Source: JANNRR01 sp031401675 (GTDB taxonomy: Bacteria > Pseudomonadota > Alphaproteobacteria > Rhodobacterales > Rhodobacteraceae). Taken from it: a stretch of DNA of 21,344 nt. The notes beneath the pieces are model-generated. The model was not told where the DNA came from. It did not search any database and saw only the letters and a program-made list of their open reading frames with translations. Both the position numbers and the translations under genes were made by a program. Shown piece by piece: positions 7,905 to 15,681 of the stretch; the first letter of the stretch is position 1; the number at the start of each line of letters is the position of its first letter. The stretch spans positions 1 through 21,344 of the forward strand of contig JANNRR010000160.1 in NCBI GenBank assembly GCA_031401675.1, in the 5' to 3' direction.

Positions 7905-8648
7905 CTACCCCTCCATCTCGGCCATCACGTCGTCCGGCACCTCGAAATTGCCGATCACGCTTTGCACGTCATCGTCATCCTCCAGCGTGTCGATCAGCTT
8001 CAGCACCCGCACCGCCGCCTCCAGATCCAGCGCCGTCAGGCTCTGCGGTTTCCAGATCAGCCGGGCGGTATCGGAGTCGCCTAGCGCCGCCTCCAACGCC
8101 ACCGTCACCTCGTTCAGATCGGTATCGGCACAGTAAATCCAGTGGCCGTCATCGTCGCTTTCCACATCCGACGCCCCGGCCTCCAGGGCCGCCATCATCA
8201 CGGTATCGGCGTCGCCGGCCCCGGGCTTGTAGGCAATTTCCCCGACCCGGTCGAACATGAAGGAAACCGAGCCGGTTTCCCCCAGATTGCCGCCGTTCTT
8301 GGCAAAATAGCTGCGGACATTCGAGGCGGTGCGGTTGCGATTGTCGGTCATCGCCTCGACAATGATCGCAACGCCGTTCGGCCCGTAGCCCTCATAGCGG
8401 ATTTCAAAGTAATCCTCGGCGTCGCCGGAACTCTTCTTGATCGCCCGGTCGATCACGTCCTTGGGCATCGAAACCGACTTGGCCTCCTTCACCGCCAGCC
8501 GCAGACGCGGGTTCTTGGCCGGATCGGGGTCGCCCAGCTTGGCAGCCACCGTGATCTCCTTGGACAGCTTGGAAAACTGCTTGGCGCGCAACTTGTCCTG
8601 CTTGCCCTTGCGGTGCTGGATGTTTGCCCATTTCGAATGGCCTGCCAT
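7905..8648 (-). CDS. yebC: YebC/PmpR family protein (translation/transcription regulator)
   Basis: 247 aa, the standard family length. The N-terminus MAGHSKWANIQHRKGKQD is diagnostic, followed by IDRAIKKSSG, the YEGYGPNGVAIIVEAMTDN signature, and NGGNLGETGSVSFMFDR. The acidic C-terminal part (DTLEDDDDVQSV) is also typical. Family members are cytosolic; some act as DNA-binding regulators (PmpR), and YebC-type proteins have also been linked to relieving ribosome stalling on proline-rich sequences. The ATG at 8648 is supported by GGAGCGGG about 7 bp upstream. It lies downstream of ymdB and the DMT permease on the same strand, separated from the latter by 83 bp. Confidence 0.97.
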   Translation of the reverse strand: MAGHSKWANIQHRKGKQDKLRAKQFSKLSKEITVAAKLGDPDPAKNPRLRLAVKEAKSVSMPKDVIDRAIKKSSGDAEDYFEIRYEGYGPNGVAIIVEAMTDNRNRTASNVRSYFAKNGGNLGETGSVSFMFDRVGEIAYKPGAGDADTVMMAALEAGASDVESDDDGHWIYCADTDLNEVTVALEAALGDSDTARLIWKPQSLTALDLEAAVRVLKLIDTLEDDDDVQSVIGNFEVPDDVMAEMEG

Positions 8649-8731
8649 GACCCGCTCCGATTTCTGTCCTGCATTTGATCCGGCTTCTCTATCGAACCCC
8701 CCGGTCTCAGGCAAGCCCCGCCCCTGCGGCG

Positions 8732-9637
8732 TCAGGCGGTCCGGGGCCGCACGAGCGTCAGCCCCACCAGCATCACGACCAGCGCCGCCCAGATCCAGCC
8801 GCTGAACCGTTCGCCCAAAAGCAGCATCGCCCAGAACACCCCCGACCCGGTGACGATGTAGGAGGTCTGCGTGGCAAACACCGCCCCCGCCCGCGCCGCC
8901 AGCCAGACATAGGTGGCATAAAGCACCGCATGCAGGCAGGAACTGACCAGCAGCGCCATCTCGGCCCGGCCCCAGGGCTGCAACGGGTCGATCCACTGCC
9001 CGCTCGCCAATGCCAGTGGCAGCACGATCACCGCCCCCACCAGACTGGCCCAGAACATCGCCTGCACCGCATCCAGCCCGGCCGTTCCGACCCGCGCGAC
9101 GTAATTGCCCTCGATCGCGTAAAACAGCGGCCCCACCATCGCCAGCGGCAACCAGACCACCATCCCCGCCTCGGGCAGGCTGGCCTGCGGCACCGCGATC
9201 AGCGCCACGCCCAGCAGGCCGCACAGCAGCCCCGCCAGCCGCACCGGCGAAAACCGGTCCATGCCCAGCGCCAGAGCAATCGGGAACGAGATCAGCGGCA
9301 CGGTGGAAATCAGGATCGACATGATCCCCCCCGGCAGATGCGCCACGGCGATATAGAAGCTGGAGTTGGGGATGATCGTGCCGATGAAGGCGATCACCAG
9401 CGCAAAGGTCAGCCCGGCCCGCGTCACCCCGAATCCGCCGCCCCTGATCAGGTTCAGCGCGCCCAGCACCGCGATCCCGATCACCAGCTGCCAGAAGATC
9501 AGCCCGAAAAACCCGTGCCCGGTCGACACCGCGATCTTGCCCAGCGATTGCGTGCTGCCCCAGCCGATCCCCAGCAGCAGCAGAATCCCCAGCAGCCGCC
9601 AGCGCGCCCCCCCTGCCACCACCGCCAGCCCGCTCAC
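8732..9637 (-). CDS. EamA/DMT-superfamily permease
   Basis: 301 aa with about ten hydrophobic helices arranged as two EamA halves. The first half contains the GWGSTQSLGKIAV segment and YIAVAHLPGGIMSILISTVPL; the second contains TYVWLAARAGAVFATQTSYI and ends with WAALVVMLVGLTLV. DMT carriers export small metabolites or amino acids, and nothing in the sequence narrows the substrate. The GTG start at 9637 overlaps the stop of ymdB by 4 bp (GTGA), so translation is probably coupled. Confidence 0.9.
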   Translation of the reverse strand: MSGLAVVAGGARWRLLGILLLLGIGWGSTQSLGKIAVSTGHGFFGLIFWQLVIGIAVLGALNLIRGGGFGVTRAGLTFALVIAFIGTIIPNSSFYIAVAHLPGGIMSILISTVPLISFPIALALGMDRFSPVRLAGLLCGLLGVALIAVPQASLPEAGMVVWLPLAMVGPLFYAIEGNYVARVGTAGLDAVQAMFWASLVGAVIVLPLALASGQWIDPLQPWGRAEMALLVSSCLHAVLYATYVWLAARAGAVFATQTSYIVTGSGVFWAMLLLGERFSGWIWAALVVMLVGLTLVRPRTA

Positions 9638-10443
9638 GGCAGCGCCGGCAGCAGCCGCCCGCCGATCCGGATCATCTTCACCGCCTTTGCCAATCCGGTG
9701 CGGTCGTCGGTTTCGACGTACAGACCAGACAGCGTCGCCTCGCCGTCGGCCGGTTCAAACCGGCCCCGGGGCATGCCGGTGATGAACCGGCGCAATGGCT
9801 CGGCCTTGTCCATCCCGATCACCGAATTGTAGTCGCCGCACATGCCGGCATCGGTCTGATAGGCGGTGCCGCCGCTCAGCACCTGCGCGTCCGCCGTCGG
9901 AACATGCGTATGCGTGCCCACGACCAGACTGGCCCGCCCGTCGCACCAATGGCCCATCGCCATCTTTTCAGATGTCGCCTCGCAATGCATGTCGACAATG
10001 ATCGCCTGCGCCAACCCGCCCAGCGGATGCGCCTTCAGCACAGTATCCACCGCCGAAAACGGATCATCGAACGGCCGCTTCATGAACACTTGACCCAGAA
10101 CCTGCAGCACCAGTATCTTGCGCCCGCCGGCCGTGAACAGCCGCGCCCCCTTGCCCGGCGCCACCTTGGCATAGTTCAGCGGCCGGATGATGCGCGGCTC
10201 CTGCTCGATGAAAGCCAGCATATCTTTCTGGTCAAAGGCATGATCGCCCAGTGTCAGACAATCCGCCCCCGCCGACAGCAACTCCCGGGCATGATCCGGC
10301 GACAGCCCGGCCCCCGAGGTGGCATTCTCGCCGTTCATCACCACGAAATCGAGGCCCCAGTCGGCACGTATCCGTGGCAGCCGCTCCGCCACCGCCGAGC
10401 GGCCGGACCGGCCCATCACATCGCCAAGGAACAACAGTTTCAT
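9634..10443 (-). CDS. ymdB: YmdB-type metallophosphoesterase (TIGR00282 family)
   Basis: 269 aa. Calcineurin-like phosphodiesterase; in Bacillus the homologue hydrolyses 2',3'-cyclic nucleotides, while the role in Gram-negatives is unclear. Metal-site motifs are intact in order: GDVMGRSGR (D8), MNGENATSG (E39/N40), LGDHAFDQ (residues 66-72), DMHCEATSEKMA (H153), GTHTHVPTAD (H178, H180) and the family signature TDAGMCGDYNSVIGM. At residue 67 Asp replaces the Asn of the usual GNH motif, which may be lineage-typical. The ATG at 10443 begins MKLLFLGD and needs no extension. It is the first gene of the ymdB-DMT pair. In many alphaproteobacteria fau lies close upstream; here about 6 kb separates them. 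Confidence 0.95.
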   Translation of the reverse strand: MKLLFLGDVMGRSGRSAVAERLPRIRADWGLDFVVMNGENATSGAGLSPDHARELLSAGADCLTLGDHAFDQKDMLAFIEQEPRIIRPLNYAKVAPGKGARLFTAGGRKILVLQVLGQVFMKRPFDDPFSAVDTVLKAHPLGGLAQAIIVDMHCEATSEKMAMGHWCDGRASLVVGTHTHVPTADAQVLSGGTAYQTDAGMCGDYNSVIGMDKAEPLRRFITGMPRGRFEPADGEATLSGLYVETDDRTGLAKAVKMIRIGGRLLPALP

Positions 10444-10523
10444 GGCCTCGCATTAGGCGGCACACCGGCAAAGGGCAAGGCCAATCCCGCCATCTCCAGC
10501 CGCACCCGACGGTGCCGCCGTCC

Positions 10524-10568
10524 CAAGAATTTTTCAAAATTCTTGCCAAAATCCTTCAAAGGATTTTG
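10524..10568. terminator. Two tandem AT-rich perfect hairpins between the Hint-like gene and ymdB
   Basis: There are two consecutive 10-bp perfect inverted repeats, each with a 2-nt loop: CAAGAATTTT-TC-AAAATTCTTG (10524-10545) and CAAAATCCTT-CA-AAGGATTTTG (10547-10568). They stand out from the surrounding GC-rich DNA. They follow the minus-strand Hint-like gene by 78 bp and precede the ymdB start by 80 bp. Arms ending in TTTT on both strands would suit bidirectional termination, but no separate long U-tract follows. Confidence 0.6.
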
Positions 10569-10645
10569 TTCCCCCCCCCGCCTCGCGCTCCCGGCCCCGG
10601 GCTTTCCCCACCCCTTGCGTTCCAGCCCGGCCGCCGCCCTGGCCG

Positions 10646-11200
10646 CTAGTCTTCCGCGCCCGCAACCGCGGCAGGCGGCGGCGACACCAGCACAGGCACG
10701 CCCTCGGCATAGATCACCGCCGGTTCACCGCAATGGAACATGAAATAGGTCATGCAGAATTCCGGCTTGCGCAGCACGTTCGGCCGTCCGGTCAGCGCGC
10801 TCGCCATCGCAAAACGGTACTCAAAATCGCCCAGGCCATAGCTCAGCTCCTGCCGGGGCGACACCAGCATGTCGCGCATCGGCTTGCCGTGATCAAAGCC
10901 GTTTTCCCGGATCAGCACCGGCTGCGCTTCGGGATTGCGCTGCAGATAGTCGGTGTCCAGACGGACGGCGTCGATCCAGACCACCCGCACTATCCGGCCA
11001 CTGCCGGTGCGCACCTCGTCGCGCAGCCGCAACGCTTCCACCGGCAGTTCGCCGAACGCCGTGCGGATCCGGGTCTTTCTGCCAAAGCCCGGCAACGACC
11101 AGACCGGCGCGGCCTCGCGGCTCCGTGCAGCCGCTGGTCCGCCGTCCAGCGCCGGCAGTGACCGCATCACCGCGCGCAGGATTACATCGTCGTCGCTCAC
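10646..11200 (-). CDS. Hint-domain-like protein lacking the catalytic cysteine
   Basis: 184 aa resembling the Hint_2 domain often found in Rhodobacterales secreted proteins. The segment GFGRKTRIRTAFGELPVEAL (about residues 38-57) aligns with the canonical C-F-x-x-G-T-x-I-x-T-x-x-G-x-x-x-V-E-x-L start, and VVWIDAVRLD, QPVLIRENGF, RDMLVSPRQEL and AVIYAEGVPV follow in the expected order. The splicing or cleavage nucleophile Cys is Gly38, and the usual S-P-Q-H is S-P-R-Q, so Cys and His are both gone and autoprocessing is not expected. No signal peptide is seen. The GTG start at 11200 has only a weak AGG upstream and overlaps a possible small ORF by 4 bp. The function is unknown; it could be a structural remnant or a binding domain. 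Confidence 0.75.
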   Translation of the reverse strand: MSDDDVILRAVMRSLPALDGGPAAARSREAAPVWSLPGFGRKTRIRTAFGELPVEALRLRDEVRTGSGRIVRVVWIDAVRLDTDYLQRNPEAQPVLIRENGFDHGKPMRDMLVSPRQELSYGLGDFEYRFAMASALTGRPNVLRKPEFCMTYFMFHCGEPAVIYAEGVPVLVSPPPAAVAGAED

Positions 11201-11346
11201 CGTAAAACCTGCGTTGCCCAGACCGGGTCCTCCTTCTCTCGTACAGCCGCGTTTTCCCCTGCGACACCAGCCACTTGCCCCGACAACAGCGTCAGGGCAT
11301 TCGGCCGGACCACCGGGTCCGGAACTGTCATGCTTTCATCGTTCAT
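11197..11346 (-). CDS. Possible small protein coupled to the Hint-like gene
   Basis: A 49-codon frame (starting MNDESMTVPDPVVRP) whose TGA overlaps the GTG of the Hint-like gene by 4 bp. Alternative starts are ATG at 11331 (44 aa) and an upstream ATG at 11379. No strong Shine-Dalgarno and no homologue recognised. The overlap geometry is the main support; chance is possible. Confidence 0.35.
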   Translation of the reverse strand: MNDESMTVPDPVVRPNALTLLSGQVAGVAGENAAVREKEDPVWATQVLR

Positions 11347-12261
11347 TTCAGGGTCGTGCCTGCTCGCGCAGCGCATCACAGCCCATCCGATGCCCCCAGT
11401 TCAAAGCGGCAGTATGGTCGGCTTGGCGCAAACCAAGGCATTTTGGCGAAAGATTCTGCTCAAGCAAACCGGAAGCAAAGCCGGTTTGTTGCCAACGCAT
11501 CAACGGTCTGCCGCCGATTTTTCGCCACATGCAATCCAGCAAGGCGGGCGACAAAAGCATTGTTCACGAAAGCGCGATTTGTAACAACCTGCGCGTTAAC
11601 CGGTTTATGGCGCTCCTGCCGCAACCGATTGTTGATGCACGGGAAACTCATTGTATCTTGCCGCTTGCGCCCAAATATCCGCTTGCCCAACCCCAGCCCG
11701 CGCCGAACGCCGACCAGGCCGCGACCAGCACCCGTCAGACCCCCTGTCGGATAGCACGGCGACCTTTCAGACCGGCCTGCCCCACACCGTGGCCGTCCTC
11801 ACACTCGACATCTGGCGGCACTCCGCACGGCCCCGACCGACCCAATCCTGATCCAGACATCCGCCATCTGCGGCTCGCTTCTCCGGTCCCGGTCATCCGC
11901 CAACCCCGAAGTCGCCGCGCCACGACAGCCCCGCCTGCCCTATTTTTTTGTGCGCATCGGTTCGCAACGCCCGACGTCCGCCCGACCTCTCTTCAAACCG
12001 ACCGACCCGTGTAGGTCCAATCAACCGGCGCAAGAGCTGCCTGACGTCAGCCAGCCAGCCGACCGACCACCGGTCGGCCGATCCTGCCCCGACGTTGAAC
12101 GTGGCCCCGCGCCGCACGATCCTGATCACGGCAGTCGCCTTCCAGCGCCGGCCCGCTCCCGGTCCCGGTATTTCGCCGGCCATCGGCAGCAATGCCCGCG
12201 CCGCGCCCTCGCGTCGGTGCGCGCCAGTGGTCCAGCCGGGTCATCCGTCCCGCCGCAGCGG
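11347..12261. other. About 900 bp with no supportable gene
   Basis: Short frames on both strands have biased Arg/Pro composition and no recognisable motifs. The part at 11400-11680 is less GC-rich than the surroundings. It contains a perfect 8-bp hairpin (CAAACCGG / CCGGTTTG, 11465-11488) and a promoter-like pair TTGATG (11632) and TATCTT (11654), 16 bp apart on the plus strand with no gene after it. Other items are a T7 run near 11943, a 10-bp palindrome CTGACGTCAG at 12041-12050 and a hairpin CCGACC-ACC-GGTCGG at 12063-12077. The rest is C-rich on the plus strand. Confidence 0.5.
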
Positions 12262-12281
12262 CTGACGGGGACCCCCGTCAG
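12262..12281 (-). terminator. Stem-loop overlapping the stop codon of the repeat-protein gene
   Basis: CTGACGGGG-AC-CCCCGTCAG is a perfect 9-bp inverted repeat with a 2-nt loop. The TGA of the minus-strand gene (12280-12278) lies inside one arm. There is no U-tract, so it may act as a Rho-dependent pause or an RNA 3'-end stabiliser rather than a classical terminator. Confidence 0.5.
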
Positions 12282-14611
12282 ACCAGCCGGTCCAGCACCG
12301 TCGTCGCGACCTCATGCAGCAGCCTGACATCACCCTGCCCGATCCTGATCCCGACCGCCCCCGATTGCGACAGGCCCTCGAACCGGACCGAGCCGTCGCC
12401 GATCCGCACCACCATCGCGTCGGCCTCATAGGTCACGCGATACTCCCGGATGTCGCCGGTAAGCTGCAGCACTGCCTCGGCCCCCGGTGCCAGCCGGATC
12501 ACGTCATGGCCGTCGCCACTGGCATAGGCCAGCCCGATCGTCCCGCCCGCCACCGCGATCAGATCGTCGCCGGTCCCGCCCGCGACCCCCATCCCGGCAT
12601 CAACCCTTACCATGACCGCGTCAGAGCCGGCACCGCCGCTGACCTGCACCCCGTTCGCGGCCACCTCGGCCAGCCGCCGGTGCACCGAGAGTTCGGCCAG
12701 AGACTGCCGGTCGCTTGACGTAGCCGTGATATTCCGCCCTGCACCGGCATCGATGATGATGGTGTCATCGCCGTTGCCGCCCGAAACGCCGCCGACGATC
12801 CCGGCCCGGATGGTGATCGCGTCATCGCCGGCACCAGCGTCAATGCCGAACGCCAGACCGGCCTGAACCGCAACTGCATCGTTGCCGCCGCCGGTCGACA
12901 GCCCGTTGAGCAGCCGCGCCGAGATCGCAACCGCGTCCGCGTCGCCACTTTCCCCGCCACCAACCCCGCCCGTCAGCGCGGTGGACGCGTCGATATCGTC
13001 GGTGCGGATGTTCTGAATCAACCCGGCCCGGATCGCAATGGCATCAGACCCGGCTCCGGTGTTGATCCCGTCCACGATCCGCGCCGTGATGGCGACGGCA
13101 TCGTTGCCGCCCGCCGTATCGACCGATCTCACTTCGGCGGCCACGATGCTGACGGCATCCGCCTGCGCCAGAATACTGCCCGGCACCCCACCCGTCACGT
13201 CGCTGGATACGACAAACTGCGCCACGTCCTGCACCATGTCGCCGGTCCGCCCGACTGCCAGCCCTGTCGAAAAGCCGGTGTAAATCCCATCGACCCGGTC
13301 TGCGACAATGCTCTGCGCCACACCACCTCCGGCAGCTAGGCTCTGCGCCACGCCATCTCCGGCAGCAAGGCTCTGCGCCACGCCACCTCCGACAACAAGG
13401 CTCTGCGCCACGCCGCCTTCGACCGCGATGCTGAGCGCTGTGCCACCTCCGGCCGCGATGCTGAGCGCTGTACCACCTCCGGCAGCCAAGCTCTGCGCCA
13501 TGCCGTCTCCGGTCGCGATGCTCTGTGCGATACCGCCTCCGCTGGCAGTACCCACAGCGCCGCCGACCGGTATGCCGGCGCTCGCTGTAACGCCACCGCC
13601 GGCCCCGCTCGTCGCCGCGCCGGCGCTTGCGGCCCCGGTGCTCGACACGGTGCCGCCTCCGGTCCCGGCGCTCACCACGACACCACTTCCGGCCTCGGTA
13701 CTCGCCGTGACGCCGCCTCCGGTCCCGGCGTTCACCACGACACCACCTGCGGCCCCGGTGCTCGCCGTGACGCCGCTTCCGGACCCGGAGCTCACCACGA
13801 CGCCACCACCGGTCCCGGCGTTCACCACGACACCACCTGCGGCCCCGATGCTCGCCGTGACGCCACCACCGGTCCCGGCGTTCACCACGACACCACCAGC
13901 GGCCCCGGTACTCGCTGCGATACCGCCTCCGGCCCCGCCATTCAGCGCGACGCCGCCACCGGCCCCGATGCTTACCACGATGCTGCCGTCGGCCCCTGTT
14001 TGGGCAAAAAGAACCCGCGGCCCGTGCCCGTCGCCATCGCCGCGTACCGCCAGCAACCGGTTGAGTGCGCGACCCAGATGCTCCATCCGCGCCAGGAGCC
14101 GCCGGGTCTCGCCCGAGGTCCGCTGCCCCTCCGGTCCTGCCACGGGCGCGCGTCGCCCGTCCCGCACCGCACCAGTTTCAGGCAGTCGTTCACGCCCAAC
14201 CACCGGTTCGCGCGGAACGTCCCGCCCGGTCGCCGTTGTGCGCCGTCCGTCCTGCAACGCACCCGGCTCGACCGGCCGCGCACGCTCCGAACGCGGCAAC
14301 GCCATGGCTTCACGTGGGCTATCGGTCCGGCCCACAGGCCCGCCCTCTGGCCCGCCCTCTGGCCCGCTCTCGCGCAGGCCCGTTGGCCTGCTCTCGCGTG
14401 TGCCCTCGCCCCGACCTTCCGCTCTGCCCTCTGGTCTCGCCCGTACGGCAGCCGCGGCCCGGCCAGCCTCCTGCGCCCGACCCAAATTATTGCCGCCCAC
14501 CGGATTGCCGCCAGCCGCCCCCCCGGCAATTTCCGCCCGCGCCACCGAGCCATCCGGCCGCGCCGTCAGCAGCAGCAGGGCCCGCGAATGTGGCGTAAAG
14601 GAAGTCTGCAT
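12278..14611 (-). CDS. Glycine-rich decapeptide-repeat protein with RTX-like C-terminal repeats
   Basis: 777 aa; not assignable to a named protein. The ATG at 14611 is fixed by GGAGG five bases upstream; an in-frame ATG at 14635 lacks this. Residues 1-30 look folded (TPHSRALLLLTARPDGSVARAEI), and 31-170 are low-complexity Arg/Gly/Pro/Glu. A short helix follows (RLLARMEHLGRALNRLLAVR). Residues 208-437 are 23 consecutive decapeptides in exact register (types GGVVVNAGTG, GGVTASTGAA, GGGVAQSLAA). Residues 490-700 carry RTX-like Gly/Asp repeats (GGNDAVAI, GAGSDAIAI, GAGDDAITI, GGNGDDTIII, GGTGDDLIAV) spaced about 22 residues, suggesting a calcium-binding beta-roll. The C-terminus resembles the strand-rich cap after RTX domains. 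There is no N-terminal signal peptide, as expected for type I secretion, but no transporter genes are nearby. Inferred role: a secreted or surface protein. Confidence 0.8.
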   Translation of the reverse strand: MQTSFTPHSRALLLLTARPDGSVARAEIAGGAAGGNPVGGNNLGRAQEAGRAAAAVRARPEGRAEGRGEGTRESRPTGLRESGPEGGPEGGPVGRTDSPREAMALPRSERARPVEPGALQDGRRTTATGRDVPREPVVGRERLPETGAVRDGRRAPVAGPEGQRTSGETRRLLARMEHLGRALNRLLAVRGDGDGHGPRVLFAQTGADGSIVVSIGAGGGVALNGGAGGGIAASTGAAGGVVVNAGTGGGVTASIGAAGGVVVNAGTGGGVVVSSGSGSGVTASTGAAGGVVVNAGTGGGVTASTEAGSGVVVSAGTGGGTVSSTGAASAGAATSGAGGGVTASAGIPVGGAVGTASGGGIAQSIATGDGMAQSLAAGGGTALSIAAGGGTALSIAVEGGVAQSLVVGGGVAQSLAAGDGVAQSLAAGGGVAQSIVADRVDGIYTGFSTGLAVGRTGDMVQDVAQFVVSSDVTGGVPGSILAQADAVSIVAAEVRSVDTAGGNDAVAITARIVDGINTGAGSDAIAIRAGLIQNIRTDDIDASTALTGGVGGGESGDADAVAISARLLNGLSTGGGNDAVAVQAGLAFGIDAGAGDDAITIRAGIVGGVSGGNGDDTIIIDAGAGRNITATSSDRQSLAELSVHRRLAEVAANGVQVSGGAGSDAVMVRVDAGMGVAGGTGDDLIAVAGGTIGLAYASGDGHDVIRLAPGAEAVLQLTGDIREYRVTYEADAMVVRIGDGSVRFEGLSQSGAVGIRIGQGDVRLLHEVATTVLDRLV
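13301..13990 (-). repeat. 30-bp coding repeats, 23 decapeptide units
   Basis: DNA-level 30-bp periodicity is visible throughout. One block (about 13620-13990) alternates units such as TTCACCACGACACCACC and CTCGCCGTGACGCCGCC. A second (about 13301-13545) repeats CTCTGCGCCACGCCACC-like units. The first gives a 20-residue super-period in places. All spacings keep the reading frame. Confidence 0.92.
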
Positions 14612-14736
14612 TGTCGCCTCCGGTCCAAAAAACATCTGTCCTCATCCTGCCTGTCCTGCCTTTCGGTGACGTAAACGGAACCATTGCCACACCGCAGCCA
14701 CCGCCGCATACTTCGGAAAAATCGAAAGGTCGGATC

Positions 14737-15609
14737 ATGCCAAAGGTTACGGTCATCGGGCTTGGCCTGATGGGCAGTGCCCTCGCCCGCGCCCTGCGGC
14801 GCGCCGGCCACCACCTGAGCGTCTGGAACCGCACGCCTGCGGCGATGCAGCCTTTTGCCGCGCAGGGCGTCGCCACCGTCACTGACCTTGCAGCGGCCAT
14901 CAGCGCCAGCCCGGTGATCGTGATCTGCATCGACACCTACGCCAGCACCTGCAGCCTGCTGACCGGCCCCGGCATCCCGGCCCTGCTGGCGGGACGCACC
15001 GTAGTGCAACTGACCACCGGCAGTCCGAAAGAGGCGGCATCCCTGCAGGACTGGATAACTGCCCAGGGCGCACACTACCTCGACGGGGCCATCCTCTGTG
15101 GCCCCTCCGACATCGACCGGCACACCGGCGAGATTCTGCTGTGCGGCGATCCGGCGGCGAATACCGCCAGCGCCCCGGTGACCGTCAGCCTTGCCGGCAG
15201 CGTCCGCCACCTCGGCCCGAACATCCGCGCCGCTGCCACGCTCGATCTGGCCTGGCTGACGATCTGGTACGGCCAGTTCGCTGCCACCATCCATGCCGCC
15301 GCGATGTGCGAAGCCGAGGGCGTCAGCCTCACCGACTTCATCGCGCTGTTCCCCGACAACGCGTCCGTGCAGCAAGACGCAACGGTGATCCGCGACCAAA
15401 CATTCAGCGCCTATACCGCCTCCCTCGCCGTCTGGGGGGCCGCGCTGGAACGGGTGTGCCAACAGGCAGACGATGCCGGGATCAACCGCGCCATCCCCGA
15501 TTTCTTTGCCGGTTACTTCCGCAAGGCGGTTTCAGCCGGCTATGGCGATCAGCACCACATGGCGATGTTCAAGCTGCTGCAGGCCGCACCCGCGCGCGGC
15601 GGTGCCTGA
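14737..15609 (+). CDS. NAD(P)-dependent beta-hydroxyacid dehydrogenase superfamily, imine-reductase-like
   Basis: 290 aa. The N-terminal Rossmann fold has GLGLMG (residues 8-13), and the NRT motif after the second strand (VWNRTPAAM) suggests NADPH preference. Next come QLTTGSPKEA and YLDGAILCGPSDID, the position where 3-hydroxyisobutyrate dehydrogenases have their substrate-binding DAPVSGG. The catalytic Lys of those enzymes is absent: the corresponding helix reads AAATLDLAWLTIWYG with Asp170, the arrangement seen in imine reductases. Reduction of a C=N bond is therefore a better guess than hydroxyacid oxidation; the substrate is unknown. The ATG at 14737 is preceded by AAAGGT at a good distance. 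It is divergent from the repeat-protein gene with a 125-bp shared upstream region. No biosynthetic cluster surrounds it. Confidence 0.82.
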   Translation: MPKVTVIGLGLMGSALARALRRAGHHLSVWNRTPAAMQPFAAQGVATVTDLAAAISASPVIVICIDTYASTCSLLTGPGIPALLAGRTVVQLTTGSPKEAASLQDWITAQGAHYLDGAILCGPSDIDRHTGEILLCGDPAANTASAPVTVSLAGSVRHLGPNIRAAATLDLAWLTIWYGQFAATIHAAAMCEAEGVSLTDFIALFPDNASVQQDATVIRDQTFSAYTASLAVWGAALERVCQQADDAGINRAIPDFFAGYFRKAVSAGYGDQHHMAMFKLLQAAPARGGA

Positions 15610-15681
15610 CCGGCTCCGCCCCCGCCCCCCCCGCTACCGACAATCGCAACCGGCCACCGCAATCCGGCCTGTGGCCCAAAG

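Noticed and set aside
11460..11690. Minus-strand frame of 76 codons in the AT-richer spacer
   Set aside because: No ribosome-binding site, no recognisable motif and biased basic composition; overlaps other equally open frames.
13308..14669. Plus-strand Pro/Ala/Thr-rich frame opposite the decapeptide-repeat gene
   Set aside because: The repeat makes both strands open. The minus frame has a perfect GGAGG-ATG start, RTX-like Gly/Asp motifs and a hairpin at its stop, while the plus frame has none of these.
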